Origin: JAXLXE01 sp046328115 | Lineage (GTDB): Bacteria; Chloroflexota; UBA6077; JACCZL01 | NCBI GenBank assembly: GCA_046328115.1 | Contig: JAXLXE010000001.1 | Span: 1,798,001 to 1,862,000 of the forward strand | Reading direction: 5' to 3' | DNA: 64,000 bases | Shown here: positions 55,345-63,577 of the stretch, in pieces | Layout: each line of letters opens with the position of its first letter | How positions within the stretch are numbered: position 1 is the stretch's first letter | The notes under the pieces: model-generated | The model's database searches: none | Told to the model about the DNA's origin: nothing | Seen by the model: only the letters and a program-made list of their open reading frames with translations | Made by a program: the position numbers and the translations under genes

Positions 55345-58300
55345 TTGACTGACCGCGGACGCCCCGGGCTCACCGCGGCGGTGGCCAAACTGGGTGCCTA
55401 TGGGCCCGTAGCCCTGTTGGCACTGCTAGCTCTGGCTTTCGTCAGCCCGGCCGCGTTGACCGGCCGCGCGCTGCTGCCGCTGGACAACCTGTTCCTGTAT
55501 CCGCCATGGCGCGGCATGGCGGAGAGCGCCGGCGTCGCGTATCCGCACAACCCCCTCATCGGCGACGCAATCCTCCAGAACTACTCCTGGAAGCAGCTGG
55601 CCCGCGACGCCTTCTGGCGAGGCGAGCTCCCCCTCTGGAATCCGTACATCCTGTCCGGTGAGCCGTTTCTGGGCGCCGCCCAAAACGGTGCGCTCTACCC
55701 GCCGGGCGTATTTTTCTACGTGCTGCCGCTGGCCCAGGCGTATGCCTGGTTCATCGGCCTTCACCTGTTCCTGGGCGCGTGGGGAGCCTACCGCCTTGCA
55801 CGCCGCTGCGGAGCCGGAATAGCCGGCGGCCTCCTCGCGGGCGTCGCGTTCGGCTTCTGCGGCTTCCTGGTGGTCAGCTTCCTCTGGCCCATGGTCGTCA
55901 GCACCGCGGTCTGGCTTCCGTGGCTATTGCTGATCGTGGACCGCCTGGCGGTCGGCGCCAAGAGGGCCTCACTCACCTGGCTCGCGGGAGCCATCGTCGT
56001 CTGCCTGCAGTTCCTGGCCGGCCACCTCGAGATGAGTCTGTACTTGCTCCTGACGGCCGGTCTTTACGCGGCCATCAGGCTGGTTCAGACGGCATGGTCC
56101 ACGCCGCGCGAAACACTCCCCCGTGGAGCCGCGTGCCTGGTGATGGTCGTCGTTGGAAGCTGCCTTGCCGGCCCAATGCTGGTTCCCTTTGGAGAAGCGT
56201 TCAGCCAGAACGTCCGGACCGGCTGGTCGGACTACGAGGAGAGTCTGAGCTATGCGATGCCGCGCGAGCGGCTCATTGCGTACCTCGTGCCGGACTGGTT
56301 CGGAAACCCCACCCACCGCTCCTACCTGGACGCTCGCGACGGCTCCGTGCGTTCCGTGGAGCATCCCCGGGCCAACGGCGAGTGGCGCTGGGATACGGAG
56401 TGGGGCGGCAAGAACTACGTGGAAGGGGCCGTCTACCTCGGTATCCCCACACTTGCCCTGGCGAGTCTGCTCGCGACCCGCCGACCGCGCGGCCAGGTGC
56501 TCGCGCTGGCCCTGGTCGCGGCGGTCTCGCTGGCACTCGCGTTTGGCTCACCACTCTACGGGCTGCTGTTCTACGGCATTCCAGGAGTAAACCAACTCCA
56601 CACACCGTTCCGCTGGATCTACCCGGCCGGGCTGTGCCTGGCGATCCTGGCGGGCATCAGCCTGTCCAGCCTCGGAGATCGACGATCGCACGGTCTCACA
56701 CTGCTCGGCGGCCTGTGGCTCGCGGGCGGCGTGGGCATCGTCGGGGTGACGACACTTTCCATGGTCGCGCCAGATCTGTTTGACCCGCTCGCCGAGCGCG
56801 CGTTCCGCCGCTTCCGCGAAGCCCGTGACGGTTTCGCGAACGCCCGGGCAGCGCTGAGCTACCTGGGGCTGGCCACTCTAGGGAGCGGTCTGGTGGCGGC
56901 GCTCACGGGGACGCTGATGCTGCTGCACGCACGGCGCGGCTCAGCGGTCACTGCCGCGCTCATCATCGCGCTGCTCGTGGGCGATCTGTTCTCCGTCGGG
57001 ATCGGCTTCAACAGCGCCGCGGATCCCGCGGTGCTGAGCATCGAGCCACCGGCCATCACGGCGATCAAGACGGACGCGGCCAATCGGAGCGAGCCGTTCC
57101 GCGTGGTGACCTTTGGCGGGGATGACACGCTGCCGTCCAACACGAACATGCTGTTTGGCCTCGAGGACGTGCGGGGCTACGACACCCTGATGCTGAAGCA
57201 TTACGTCGAGTACATGGGCTTGATCGAGCCCCAGATCGGCGTCCCGTACAGCAAGGTGGCGAAGCTCTTCCGCGAACCATCGCTGGCCTCGCCCCTGCTG
57301 GACTTCCTGAATGTCCGCTACGCGCTGACCACGCTCGTCATCCGGCGGCCCGGGTGGACGTTGCTCAGCGACGACGGCCACGTGCGCGTCTACCGCAACG
57401 AGAGGACACTGCCCCGCGCGTTCGTGATCGACAGCGGAATCGTCGCGCCGGACCACGCCTCGGCCCTACGAATCGTCGGTGATCCCGCGTTCGACCCACG
57501 GCGCAACCTCGTGGTGGAGGCCACCCACCTGGCCAGTGATACCGGCGCACCCGGGACGCTGACGCCCGCTACGATCGTGGAACGGTCGCCCAGCCGGGTC
57601 GTGGTGGAGACGGACGCTCCACACGCGGGGTACCTGGTGCTGGCAGACACATACTTCGATGGCTGGACCGCCACGGTGGACGGCGCGCCTACGGGCGTGC
57701 TTCGCGCCAATGGTGTGGCGCGGGCGGCCCAGATTCCACCCGGTCGTCATCGGGTGGCGTTTGAGCTGCGGCCGCTCTCGGTTCGGTTGGGAGGGCTGCT
57801 GGCAGCGGTCTGCCTGGCCATCCTGGTGTCAGTCGCGGCATGGCCGGTCTGGCGCCGCCTCCGCACCGACGCCCAACACGACGATCCCGGCCGCCGAGTG
57901 CTGGCCAATACCACGTTTCCCATGCTCACCAGCCTTGTCAACAAGGCCGCGGACGTCGCGTTTGCGCTCATCATGTTCCGACTGCTCGGGGCGGAGGGCG
58001 TGGGGGTCTACACGTTCGCCGGCGTCATCTTCGGCTACCTCGACATCGTCGTGGGCTACGGGTTCGCCACGTTGATCACGCGAGACGTGGCCCGGGATCC
58101 CTCGTTGATGGGTCGATACCTGGGCAGCACCTGGCTGGCCAGGCTGGGGCTGCTCGCGCTCTCGGCGCTGCTAAACGCCGCGATCACCGGGCCGCTCGCG
58201 GCATTGCTGGGTGTAGAGCGCCCCCTCGCCGTCACCCTCTGGCTCCTCTGGTCCACGCTCATTCCGGGGATGGTCAGCGGCGGCCTCACGGCCGTCTTCT

Positions 58301-59322
58301 TCGCCCGCGAGCTAAACGTGTATCCCGCTGCCATCACACTCCTCAGTACCGCCCTCAAAGTGGGCCTGGGGACTATCGCGCTCGTGGCGGGCTGGGGGTA
58401 CATTGGGCTCGCGGGGGTGGCCCTGGTAACCGCGGTTCTGACGGCCGCCGCGCTGGCGCTCGCGTTTCGACAGGTGATCGGACCGATAGGCACCAGAGTG
58501 GACCCGCCCCTCGCCAGGAGGCTGACCCGCACGGCGACGCCGCTCATGCTGAACGACCTGCTCAACAGCGTCTTCTTCCGAATAGACGCGGTGCTGCTGA
58601 AGGCACTCACCGGCGACCTCGCTCTGGGCTGGTACAGCACCGCGTACCGGTTCATCGATGGGCTTCAGATCATTCCCTCGCGATTCGTCCCCGCTCTGTT
58701 CCCGCTCCTATCGCGGGCCGCACGGGACGACCGCGCGCGGTTCGTCAAGCTCTACTTGCTCGGATCGCGAGTGCTGCTGAGCGTGGCGCTGCCAATCGCC
58801 GCGGGCACCACGCTCCTGTCCCAGACCATCATCGGCTGGTTCGCGGGAGCGGCGTACCTGCCAGACGCGGGATACGCGCTGGCCATCCTCATCTGGTTCC
58901 TGCCGCTGAGCTTTGCCAACGGACTCACGCAATACGCCCTCATCGCGCTGGGCCGGCAGCGCGCCATCACCAGCGCCTTCTTGCTGGGCGCCGGATTCAA
59001 CGCGATCGCAAATTTGCTGCTGATTCCTAGCTTCGGCTACATCGCGGCCTGCGCGATCACCGTGCTGTCGGAGGTCGTCTTGTTCGCGCCGTTCTTCCTG
59101 GCCTCGCGTGACGTGGTGAACCTCCGCGCGCTGGGAGCCATCGCGTGGCGTCCCGCCGTCGCCACGGCGATCATGACCAGTCTGTTGTGGCCTATCCACA
59201 CCTGGCCCTTCATTGTCGTGGTGGTGCTGGGCGGCGCCGTCTACGCGGGCGCTCTCTGGGCGCTGGGCGGGATCACCCCGGAGGATCGCCACTTCATCCT
59301 CGCGCGGGTCCGCCGCCGCTAG
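55345..59322 (+). CDS. YfhO-like membrane glycosyltransferase fused to a Wzx/MATE-type flippase
   Basis: A 1325-residue polytopic protein in one unbroken frame. The N-terminal part (about 1-850) is YfhO-like: a helix, the outer loop FLYPPWRGMAESAG, NPYILSGEPFLGAAQNGALYPP, GHLEMSLYLLLTAG, more helices and a large extracytoplasmic domain ending in LADTYFDGWTATVDG and a last helix near 815-835. The C-terminal part (about 852-1315) is a polysaccharide-flippase-like domain of roughly twelve helices starting LANTTFPMLTSLVNKAADVAFALIMFRLLGAEGVG in part, with FFRIDAVLLKAL. YfhO proteins add sugars to envelope polymers and Wzx proteins flip lipid-linked glycans, so one chain may carry both steps. TTG start, 27 bases after pepA. 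Confidence 0.85.
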   Translation: MTDRGRPGLTAAVAKLGAYGPVALLALLALAFVSPAALTGRALLPLDNLFLYPPWRGMAESAGVAYPHNPLIGDAILQNYSWKQLARDAFWRGELPLWNPYILSGEPFLGAAQNGALYPPGVFFYVLPLAQAYAWFIGLHLFLGAWGAYRLARRCGAGIAGGLLAGVAFGFCGFLVVSFLWPMVVSTAVWLPWLLLIVDRLAVGAKRASLTWLAGAIVVCLQFLAGHLEMSLYLLLTAGLYAAIRLVQTAWSTPRETLPRGAACLVMVVVGSCLAGPMLVPFGEAFSQNVRTGWSDYEESLSYAMPRERLIAYLVPDWFGNPTHRSYLDARDGSVRSVEHPRANGEWRWDTEWGGKNYVEGAVYLGIPTLALASLLATRRPRGQVLALALVAAVSLALAFGSPLYGLLFYGIPGVNQLHTPFRWIYPAGLCLAILAGISLSSLGDRRSHGLTLLGGLWLAGGVGIVGVTTLSMVAPDLFDPLAERAFRRFREARDGFANARAALSYLGLATLGSGLVAALTGTLMLLHARRGSAVTAALIIALLVGDLFSVGIGFNSAADPAVLSIEPPAITAIKTDAANRSEPFRVVTFGGDDTLPSNTNMLFGLEDVRGYDTLMLKHYVEYMGLIEPQIGVPYSKVAKLFREPSLASPLLDFLNVRYALTTLVIRRPGWTLLSDDGHVRVYRNERTLPRAFVIDSGIVAPDHASALRIVGDPAFDPRRNLVVEATHLASDTGAPGTLTPATIVERSPSRVVVETDAPHAGYLVLADTYFDGWTATVDGAPTGVLRANGVARAAQIPPGRHRVAFELRPLSVRLGGLLAAVCLAILVSVAAWPVWRRLRTDAQHDDPGRRVLANTTFPMLTSLVNKAADVAFALIMFRLLGAEGVGVYTFAGVIFGYLDIVVGYGFATLITRDVARDPSLMGRYLGSTWLARLGLLALSALLNAAITGPLAALLGVERPLAVTLWLLWSTLIPGMVSGGLTAVFFARELNVYPAAITLLSTALKVGLGTIALVAGWGYIGLAGVALVTAVLTAAALALAFRQVIGPIGTRVDPPLARRLTRTATPLMLNDLLNSVFFRIDAVLLKALTGDLALGWYSTAYRFIDGLQIIPSRFVPALFPLLSRAARDDRARFVKLYLLGSRVLLSVALPIAAGTTLLSQTIIGWFAGAAYLPDAGYALAILIWFLPLSFANGLTQYALIALGRQRAITSAFLLGAGFNAIANLLLIPSFGYIAACAITVLSEVVLFAPFFLASRDVVNLRALGAIAWRPAVATAIMTSLLWPIHTWPFIVVVVLGGAVYAGALWALGGITPEDRHFILARVRRR

Positions 59323-59837
59323 CCGGCAGCCTCCGGGCGGTTGTGGTCACCCGAGCGGCCACGCAATAGCTGCACGGCGTGGGGCAGTGCCGGCAACACC
59401 ACCTCAAGGCACTCGCGAACGGCCTTGGGGCTGCCGGGCAGGTTGATCACCAGCGTGGAGCCGCGCACGCCCGCGATGGCCCGCGAGGTCATCGCGGCCG
59501 GCGTCTTCAAGAGACTGGCCGCGCGCATCGCCTCCGCGATCCCTGGGACTTCGTACGCGATCACTGCGTGCGTAGCCTGCGGCGTAACGTCACGCGCCGC
59601 AAGCCCGGTTCCGCCCGTGGTGAGCACCAGGTCAGCGTGCGCCGAGTCCGCCAGGCGAACGATGGCGCCGCCGATCTGATCCTGCTCGTCCGGCACAACG
59701 ACCGCGTCCACCACCAGGAAACCAGCGGACTCAACCACCTCACGGATCGCCGGCCCCCCCAGGTCTTCCCGCTCGCCTCTCGAGGACTTGTCGCTGACCG
59801 TGATGATGCCCACGCTGACGGGCGAATCTCCAGTCAC
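59319..59837 (-). CDS. moaB: Molybdopterin adenylyltransferase (MoaB/MogA family)
   Basis: A 172-residue MPT-binding protein that adenylates molybdopterin before metal insertion. The family core is visible as VGIITVSDKSSRGEREDLGGP, VVPDEQDQIG, the nucleotide loop VLTTGGTGLAARDVTP and VINLPGSPKAVRE. GTG 59837 overlaps the moaC stop as GTGA; the open frame continues upstream inside moaC as a shadow. Its last bases overlap by four the end of the convergent YfhO-flippase gene. With moaC it supplies two steps of molybdenum cofactor synthesis. Confidence 0.92.
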   Translation of the reverse strand: MTGDSPVSVGIITVSDKSSRGEREDLGGPAIREVVESAGFLVVDAVVVPDEQDQIGGAIVRLADSAHADLVLTTGGTGLAARDVTPQATHAVIAYEVPGIAEAMRAASLLKTPAAMTSRAIAGVRGSTLVINLPGSPKAVRECLEVVLPALPHAVQLLRGRSGDHNRPEAAG

Positions 59838-60343
59838 CGCGAGCCTGCCGCATCGTGCCGCTGATAGACCCCGCTCCGACCGCCGGACTTGTGCTCCAGG
59901 CGGATGCTGTCCAGGATCATGCCCTTGTCCACGGCCTTGCACATATCGTAGATCGTGAGTGCCGCCGCGGAGACCGCCGTCAGCGCCTCCATCTCCACGC
60001 CGGTCTTGCCCACCACCTTCACGGTGGCCTCGATCTCCACCGCGCTCTCGCGCTCATCCAGCGAGAAGGCCATGTCCACGCCCGAGATAGCCAGTGGGTG
60101 ACACAGCGGGATGATCTCTGGCGTGCGCTTGGCGCCCATCACGCCCGCCACTTGCGCAATGGCCAGCACGTCGCCCTTCTTGATGCCGCCATCGCGGATC
60201 AGCGCCAGGGTCTCCGGCCGCATCAGCACGCGGCCCCGCGCCGTGGCCAGCCGGACCGTGTCGTCCTTCGCGCTCACGTCAACCATGCGGGCACGCCCGC
60301 TCTCATCCATGTGTGTCAGGTCAGCGTGGGTCAGATCCGCCAC
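59834..60343 (-). CDS. moaC: Cyclic pyranopterin monophosphate synthase MoaC
   Basis: A 169-residue enzyme that converts 3',8-cyclo-GTP to cyclic pyranopterin monophosphate. Conserved elements are MVDVSAKDDTVR, AGVMGAKRTPEIIPLCHPL (catalytic His region), TGVEMEALTAVSAAALTIYDMCKAVDK and a C-terminal KSGGRSG with Lys. GTG 60343 is chosen because GGGAGG (60353-60358) precedes it by 9 bases. The N-terminus carries a five-residue tandem duplication, ADLTH-ADLTH. Its partner moaA is not in the window. Confidence 0.93.
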   Translation of the reverse strand: MADLTHADLTHMDESGRARMVDVSAKDDTVRLATARGRVLMRPETLALIRDGGIKKGDVLAIAQVAGVMGAKRTPEIIPLCHPLAISGVDMAFSLDERESAVEIEATVKVVGKTGVEMEALTAVSAAALTIYDMCKAVDKGMILDSIRLEHKSGGRSGVYQRHDAAGSR

Positions 60344-60419
60344 CGTGGTGCGCCTCCCAGCCGAGTATAGCCGCCGGTCCACGACGGCCGAGGCGTCATT
60401 CGGGTATCCTCGCCGTTCG

Positions 60420-61625
60420 GTGGGCACACCGCACTGGCGCCGCACGCTCTCCGTCCTGGTTCTGGGCCAGGGCCTCACCTCGTTGGGGTTCAGCTTCCCG
60501 TTCCCGTTCATGCCGCTCTACCTTCAGGAGCTTGGGGTGGCAGACCTGGGCACCGCCGCCATCTGGGCCGGCGTGTTGATGGCCGCGCAGGGCATCTCCA
60601 TCGGCGCCATGGGGCCCGTCTGGGGCCGCCTGGCTGACCAGCGAGGTCGGAAGCCCATGCTTGTGCGCTCCTTTCTGGGCGCCGGCTTCTTCGTCACGAT
60701 GATGGGTTTCGCGCGCTCACCCCTTGACCTGCTGTTCTTGAGGTTCGTCCAGGGAGCCTTCAGCGGCACCATCTCATCTGCCTCAGCGCTCGCCGTGGCG
60801 GTGGCCCCGTCCGACCGTCGTGGCCACGTGCTGGGCATGATCCAGCTCTCCGTCTGGCTGGGAGGATCGCTCGGCCCTCCGCTGGGGGCCCTCACGGCCG
60901 GCCTGCTGGGCTACCGAACGTGTTTCTGGATTGCCGGAACGCTCATGCTGGCGGCAGGAGTCGCGAGCCTCGTGGTGGCCCATGAGCCGCCCCGCGAACC
61001 GCGCGAGACGCAGCGTCCGCGCGGCGCCGCCAGGGCGGACATGCGCCGGGCGCTGCCGGTGCTGCTGGCCGTGTGTTTCGCGGAGATCGCGTTCCAGGCG
61101 CAGAACCCCATCTTGCCGTTGTTCGCGGCTGCCGCGATCGTGCCTGGCGAGAACCCCGCGCCCCTAACCGGCTGGCTCTTCGGAGCGGCGGCCGTGGCTG
61201 GCGCCGTTGGCTCGGCCACGCTGGGCCGCTGGTCCGACCGCCTTGGTTACCGCCGTACGCTGATTTGCACAGCCGCGGCCTGCGGCGCGCTGTTCGTGGC
61301 GCACGCGCTGACCCACGAGCCGGCCCTCATGCTGGTGCTGCGCGCCACCACGGGCTTTGTGTTCGGCGGCCTCATGGCCTCGATGAATGCGCTGTTGGCC
61401 ACAAGAGCAGGTTCCGCGTCGCTGGGTCTCGCGTATGGATTCGGCGAGGTAGCCCGCAGTGGAGGCCGTATCCTCGGCCCCGTCGGCGCGGCCACGCTCG
61501 CCGCCTGGCTCGGCCTGGGCGCGGGCTTCCTGTACGCCGCGGCCGCGCTCTTCGTGGTGGTCCTGGTCACGCTGGCAATGCGCACCGATCCCTGGCCAGA
61601 CGAGCTCCAGGACGCGCCGCGGTGA
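60420..61625 (+). CDS. MFS transporter
   Basis: A 401-residue major facilitator with twelve hydrophobic helices in two halves. The loop 2-3 signature GRLADQRGRKPML and its second-half counterpart GRWSDRLGYRRTL are both present, along with the motif C-like LSVWLGGSLGPPLGAL. GTG 60420 starts 77 bases from the divergent moaC; no Shine-Dalgarno is visible. The frame is open upstream inside moaC as a shadow. The sequence resembles drug/sugar efflux-type MFS members; substrate unknown. Confidence 0.88.
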   Translation: MGTPHWRRTLSVLVLGQGLTSLGFSFPFPFMPLYLQELGVADLGTAAIWAGVLMAAQGISIGAMGPVWGRLADQRGRKPMLVRSFLGAGFFVTMMGFARSPLDLLFLRFVQGAFSGTISSASALAVAVAPSDRRGHVLGMIQLSVWLGGSLGPPLGALTAGLLGYRTCFWIAGTLMLAAGVASLVVAHEPPREPRETQRPRGAARADMRRALPVLLAVCFAEIAFQAQNPILPLFAAAAIVPGENPAPLTGWLFGAAAVAGAVGSATLGRWSDRLGYRRTLICTAAACGALFVAHALTHEPALMLVLRATTGFVFGGLMASMNALLATRAGSASLGLAYGFGEVARSGGRILGPVGAATLAAWLGLGAGFLYAAAALFVVVLVTLAMRTDPWPDELQDAPR

Positions 61626-61634
61626 TCGGCCCGG

Positions 61635-61650
61635 CGCGGATGTATCCGCG
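61635..61650. promoter_or_regulatory. Inverted repeat CGCGGAT-GT-ATCCGCG upstream of the first PaiB-like gene
   Basis: Seven-base arms (61635-61641 and 61644-61650) are separated by GT. The core GGATGTATCC recurs at 62623-62632, upstream of the second PaiB-like gene. This shared position suggests an operator. Neither copy is flanked by a promoter I can define. Confidence 0.4.
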
Positions 61651-61764
61651 ATGGCGCAATGGCCGTACGGAGCAAATCCCGTACCAGTAGATGTACGATG
61701 AGCCTCGGCGGCGCTCTGATGGAAGCGTAGCCGCGCCGCGGCAAAGGAGCCAGGCCGTACGCAC

Positions 61765-62400
61765 ATGTACAAGCCCGATGCATTCCGCGAAGAGCGGCTG
61801 GACGTTCTCCATGGTCTGATTGAAGCTCACCCATTCGGCACGCTCGTGACGAGTGACGCCTCTGGCTTGATCGCGAACCACGTTCCGTTTCTGCTCCACT
61901 CAGACGGCGCGCCCGCGTTGCTGCATTGCCACCTGGCGCGTGCCAATGCCCAATGGCGCTGCCTGGATCCCGCTCGAGAAGTCCTCGTGATTTTTCAAGC
62001 CGGAGACGCGTACGTCACCCCGTACTGGTACGCCACACGCACGGGCCCCGCGGAACTGGTGCCCACCTGGGACTACGCGGTGGTGCACGTGTACGGCCAT
62101 CCACGCGTCATCGAGGACGTTGACTGGCTGCGGACGCACGTGGTTGAGTTGACGGCCGCGCACGAATCCGTACGCGACGACCCGTGGCGAGTCACCGATG
62201 CGCCGAGAGCGTTCATCGAATCCCAGCTCAGGGAAATCGTGGGGGTTGAGATCTCGATCACGCGCATTGAGGGCAAGCGAAAGCTAGGCCAGGACCGTGA
62301 CGCGCACGGCAGGCGCGCAGTCTGCCCAGCCATGCAAGTCACGATTGACGAGAGTCACTCCGCGTCGATCCACAACACCTCGGATCAATCGAGCCACTAG
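61765..62400 (+). CDS. PaiB-like FMN-binding negative transcriptional regulator, diverged C-terminus
   Basis: A 211-residue split-barrel flavin-binding protein of the PaiB family (B. subtilis PaiB represses sporulation and protease genes). Key elements are MYKPDAFREERLDVLHGLIEAHPFGTLV in part, ANHVPFLL, LLHCHLARANAQW, VIFQAGDAYVTPYWYATR and VPTWDYAVVHVYG. The normal ending, GKWK followed by SQNR and NDR/GV, reads GKRKLGQDRDAHGRR here, and an unrelated tail of about 30 residues follows. The alignment stays in frame, so this is substitution, not frameshift. It is paralogous to the next gene. Confidence 0.82.
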   Translation: MYKPDAFREERLDVLHGLIEAHPFGTLVTSDASGLIANHVPFLLHSDGAPALLHCHLARANAQWRCLDPAREVLVIFQAGDAYVTPYWYATRTGPAELVPTWDYAVVHVYGHPRVIEDVDWLRTHVVELTAAHESVRDDPWRVTDAPRAFIESQLREIVGVEISITRIEGKRKLGQDRDAHGRRAVCPAMQVTIDESHSASIHNTSDQSSH

Positions 62401-62711
62401 TCACCTTCAGCCTTGAGCGGGGGCAGTCCGTCTTACACCGCCGATTCAAGGCATCCCGAGCCACCGACGTGTGGGAGTCCGCGGCGTCCTTCCTTGGACC
62501 ACGCGCCACACCGCCACGAGTCCCTGGAGACCGGCACGCGACCCGAGCCAGCCGCCATGCTCTGCCAGGCGATGGGCGCCATTAGCGCGAACCGATCCGC
62601 CACGGTCATCACTGGCGGGCGAGGATGTATCCACGCCGCGGATGGTTTCGAGACTGTGATGCCGACTGGCGCCTACACTTCAGCCCAAGTGCAGGAGGGA
62701 GTCCGAACAGG
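62401..62711. other. Intergenic region between the two PaiB-like genes
   Basis: This 311-bp stretch holds the palindrome core GGATGTATCC at 62623-62632 and the Shine-Dalgarno GGAGGGAG (62694-62701) of the downstream gene. Several short ORFs cross it, none with protein-like composition or a ribosome site. I see no RNA gene or repeat beyond the palindrome. Confidence 0.6.
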
Positions 62712-63335
62712 GTGTACCAGCCAGCACATTTTAGAGAGGACCGGCTCGAGATCCTCCACACACTGATCCAGGCCCACCCGCTCGGAGCGCTGGTGACGCA
62801 CAGTGCGAACGGGCTGGAAGCAAACCACGTGCCCGTGGCGCTCCATCAGAACGACACACTGGGAGTGCTCCGCTGCCACCTGGCCCGCGCCAACACCCAG
62901 TGGCGTAGCATTGAATCCGGGGGGGACGTGCTCATCATCTTCCAGGGGCCAGAGGCCTACATCAGCCCCTCCTGGTACCCCACGAAGGCCGAGACGGGGA
63001 AGGTGGTCCCCACCTGGAACTACGTCGTGGTCCACGTCCACGGAACGGCCCGTACGATCCACGAGCCTACGTGGCTTTACGAGCACGTCAGCACGCTGTC
63101 CGACACTAACGAGGCCGGCTTCCCAGCGCCCTGGTCGGTCACCGACGCGCCAGCGGACTTCGTAGACTCGCTCCTTAAGGCCATCGTGGGGGTAGAGATC
63201 CAGATCACCCGCATCGAAGGCAAGTGGAAGATGAGCCAGAACCGGGCCGAAAATGACCGTCAGGGCGTAGCGGGGGGGCTACGCAACCTCACCACCGATA
63301 CGGCCCTCCTGACCGCTGACCTCGTAGCACGATAA
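62712..63335 (+). CDS. PaiB-like FMN-binding negative transcriptional regulator
   Basis: A 207-residue PaiB-family protein from GTG 62712, set by GGAGGGAG about 10 bases upstream; the frame is open to 62625 but unconserved. It matches the family throughout: YQPAHFREDRLEILHTLI, EANHVPVALH, LRCHLARANTQW, IIFQGPEAYISPSWYPTK, VPTWNYVVVHVHG and the intact C-terminal EGKWKMSQNRAENDRQGVAGGL. Compared with the preceding paralogue it keeps all C-terminal residues, so this copy is the likelier fully functional regulator or flavin-linked enzyme. A small GC hairpin sits in the final codons. Confidence 0.88.
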   Translation: MYQPAHFREDRLEILHTLIQAHPLGALVTHSANGLEANHVPVALHQNDTLGVLRCHLARANTQWRSIESGGDVLIIFQGPEAYISPSWYPTKAETGKVVPTWNYVVVHVHGTARTIHEPTWLYEHVSTLSDTNEAGFPAPWSVTDAPADFVDSLLKAIVGVEIQITRIEGKWKMSQNRAENDRQGVAGGLRNLTTDTALLTADLVAR

Positions 63336-63358
63336 CCAGAGGGGCTAACTCGGCGTTC

Positions 63359-63577
63359 TCAGGCCTGTTCCTCCACGCGGTCGCCGGCCGGCGTCACCAG
63401 GAGGCACCGACGATTACCGACGGCGTCCTCGATCACCACCCGTAGCAGCCGCTCGCCGGCGACTCGTCGTTCGTGCACGCCCACCTGGACCACCCGCAAC
63501 GGCGCCCCGTCGATCGGCCAGTGCGCCAGAGCCCACCTGATGGCCGCGCGGCTCGCGGGATCGTACGCTGCTCGCAT
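63359..63577 (-). CDS. Small hypothetical protein
   Basis: A 72-residue frame with plausible alternating beta-type sequence (LRVVQVGVHERRVAGERLLRVVIEDAVGNRRCLLV in part) and an acidic end. It has no known motif. Its 5' end overlaps the possible start of the plus-strand helicase gene by 38 bases. Other overlapping frames here look like shadows; this one has the most balanced composition. Confidence 0.45.
   Translation of the reverse strand: MRAAYDPASRAAIRWALAHWPIDGAPLRVVQVGVHERRVAGERLLRVVIEDAVGNRRCLLVTPAGDRVEEQA

Noticed and set aside
57840..59030. 396-residue ORF within the flippase half of the fusion gene
   Set aside because: Arg/Gly/His-rich alternative frame; the fusion frame has regular membrane helices throughout.
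62413..62766. 117-residue ORF between the PaiB-like genes
   Set aside because: Low-complexity composition, no ribosome site, and it overlaps the next gene's start in another frame.
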